Part shown: positions 62,793 to 64,000 of the stretch, piece after piece
Position numbering within the stretch: the first letter of the stretch is position 1
How the letters are laid out: every line of letters begins with the position of its first letter
Assembly (NCBI GenBank): GCA_947489685.1
Contig: CANLEM010000004.1
Span: 1-64,000 of the forward strand
Reading direction: 5' to 3'
Source: an uncultured Aquimarina sp.
GTDB lineage: Bacteria; Bacteroidota; Bacteroidia; Flavobacteriales; Flavobacteriaceae
Length of the DNA: 64,000 nucleotides
The notes under the pieces: model-generated
What the model saw: the letters and a program-made list of their open reading frames with translations, nothing else
The model's database searches: none
What the model was told of the DNA's origin: nothing
Position numbers and translations under genes: made by a program

Positions 62793-64000
62793 ATGAACAA
62801 ATTTGAAGCTTTAGGCCTCGGTGATGAAATTCTAAAGGCGGTGAATGATATGGGGTTTGAGACCCCAAGTGAGGTGCAAGAAAAGGCTATTCCTATATTA
62901 CTTAATGAGGATACGGATATTGTGGCTTTGGCCCAAACCGGTACCGGAAAAACGGCAGCTTTTGGTTTTCCGTTAATTGAAAAAATCGATAGTAACAGTA
63001 GAATTACACAAGGGTTAATTTTATCCCCAACTCGTGAACTTTGTTTACAAATTACCAATGAGTTAAAAAACTACTCTAAATATATCTCTGGATTACATAC
63101 TGTAGCCATTTATGGTGGTGCTAGTATTACTGATCAAGCCAAACAAATCAAAAGAGGTGCACAAATCATTGTAGCTACTCCTGGACGTATGCAAGATATG
63201 ATCAACCGTAAAATGGTTGATATTTCTAATATTGGTTATTGCGTATTGGATGAGGCGGATGAAATGTTAAACATGGGGTTCTATGAAGATATCAACGCTA
63301 TCTTATCTCATACTCCCGAAGAGAAAAGCACATGGTTATTTTCGGCTACAATGCCCAAAGAAGTAGCTACAATAGCTAAACGATTTATGAGTACTCCGGT
63401 AGAAATAACCGTAGGACATAAAAATACTGGTTCTAAGAACGTTTCTCACGAGTATTACATCGTAAACTCTCGAGACCGTTACGCAGCCTTAAAACGATTA
63501 GCAGATGCCAATCCAGACATTTTTTCTGTAATTTTTTGTCGTACCAAAAGAGATACACAAAAAGTTGCTGAAAATTTAATCGGAGATGGGTATAACGCCG
63601 CAGCATTGCACGGAGATCTAAGTCAGAATCAACGTGATTTGGTGATGAAAAGTTTTAGAAACCGACAAATACAAATGCTGGTAGCAACAGATGTTGCCGC
63701 TCGTGGAATTGATGTTGACGATGTTACACATGTAATTAATTATCAACTCCCTGATGAGATTGAGACCTATACGCACCGAAGTGGTAGAACGGGACGAGCT
63801 GGTAAAAGTGGAGTCTCTATGGTCATTGTATCCAAAAGCGAGGTTAGAAAAATTAAATCTGTAGAGCGTATTATTAAAAAGAGTTTCGAGAAAAAAGAAA
63901 TTCCTAATGGCGAAGAAATATGTCAGGTACAATTATTTCATCTGGCCAGTGACATCGGAAAAGCTGAAATAAATCATGAAATCGATAGTTACTTACCTTC
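62793..64000 (+). CDS. DEAD-box RNA helicase (5' part; runs off the window)
   Basis: The frame opens at ATG 62793 and remains open to the last base (about 402 codons), so the C-terminus is outside. Motifs in order: a Q-motif (MGFETPSEVQEKAIP), Walker A AQTGTGKT near 50, PTRELC, TPGRMQDMI, VLDEADEMLNMGF near 150, FSATMPKEV near 183, and in domain 2 the CRTKRDTQ, ATDVAARGIDVDDVTHVINY and HRSGRTGRAG segments. It unwinds or remodels RNA, probably in ribosome assembly, mRNA decay or cold adaptation. Similar to DeaD/CshA-type helicases with a longer C-terminal extension expected. Confidence 0.93.
   Translation, partial: MNKFEALGLGDEILKAVNDMGFETPSEVQEKAIPILLNEDTDIVALAQTGTGKTAAFGFPLIEKIDSNSRITQGLILSPTRELCLQITNELKNYSKYISGLHTVAIYGGASITDQAKQIKRGAQIIVATPGRMQDMINRKMVDISNIGYCVLDEADEMLNMGFYEDINAILSHTPEEKSTWLFSATMPKEVATIAKRFMSTPVEITVGHKNTGSKNVSHEYYIVNSRDRYAALKRLADANPDIFSVIFCRTKRDTQKVAENLIGDGYNAAALHGDLSQNQRDLVMKSFRNRQIQMLVATDVAARGIDVDDVTHVINYQLPDEIETYTHRSGRTGRAGKSGVSMVIVSKSEVRKIKSVERIIKKSFEKKEIPNGEEICQVQLFHLASDIGKAEINHEIDSYLP

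Overview
The window is chromosomal DNA of a member of the Bacteroidetes, almost certainly a marine Flavobacteriaceae. The DNA is AT-rich and genes lack strong Shine-Dalgarno sites. Many starts are preceded by the Bacteroidetes-type -7 element TAnnTTTG. Lineage-specific families are present: a T9SS type B (gliding-motility type) C-terminal domain, two TonB receptor/DUF4249 pairs with ECF sigma and FecR, DUF4294, and the PycTM (DUF5706) family. Aquimarina or a close relative would fit, but that is inference. I saw no phage, insertion sequence, CRISPR array, rRNA or tRNA.

Layout. 0-6.4 kb: DUF4294 protein, M42 peptidase, two-subunit Na+/solute symporter, Nudix hydrolase, Dps and an overlapping lipoprotein. 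6.4-16.2 kb: a giant outer-membrane lipoprotein (phosphoesterase, a middle region that looks kinase-like, C-terminal beta-barrel), an HD-PycTM membrane protein convergent with a GAF-domain protein, a TlpA-type thiol-disulfide lipoprotein and an unrecognised acidic protein. 16.5-26.4 kb: rhomboid protease, three tandem LpxL/HtrB-type acyltransferases of identical length, GlmM, AcpH-like ACP phosphodiesterase, gamma-glutamyltransferase, AlkD-like protein, a decayed Crp/Fnr remnant, and a secreted protein paired with a sterol-desaturase-family enzyme. 26.5-37.3 kb: DnaK, L-serine dehydratase, NTF2-like protein, PanB, RluA-type pseudouridine synthase, EamA transporter, a large T9SS-secreted protein and a helical-repeat protein. 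37.5-41.9 kb: leuACDB operon. 42.0-47.3 kb: three small proteins, then a desaturase/reductase fusion and a GMC oxidoreductase under a divergent TetR regulator with a clear operator. 47.3-56.3 kb: a sigma/anti-sigma/TonB-receptor island. 56.3-64 kb: a YbiT-like ABC-F protein with one degenerate ATP site, a cysteine-less TlpA-like lipoprotein, transaldolase-family aldolase, SDR, SRP RNA, glutaminyl cyclase and the start of a DEAD-box helicase.

The most notable system is the island at 47.3-56.3 kb. An ECF sigma factor is followed by a 56-residue gene that encodes only the N-terminal, sigma-binding part of FecR. Next come a TonB receptor without an STN signalling domain and its DUF4249 lipoprotein, then a full-length FecR, a TonB receptor that keeps its STN domain, and a second DUF4249 lipoprotein. 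The FecR sensor domain and the STN domain are thus lost together in one cassette and kept together in the other. Other points of interest are the HD-PycTM fusion without a nearby cyclase, the kinase-like block in the phosphoesterase-barrel protein, the asymmetric ABC-F, and the desaturase promoter embedded in a TetR-type palindrome.
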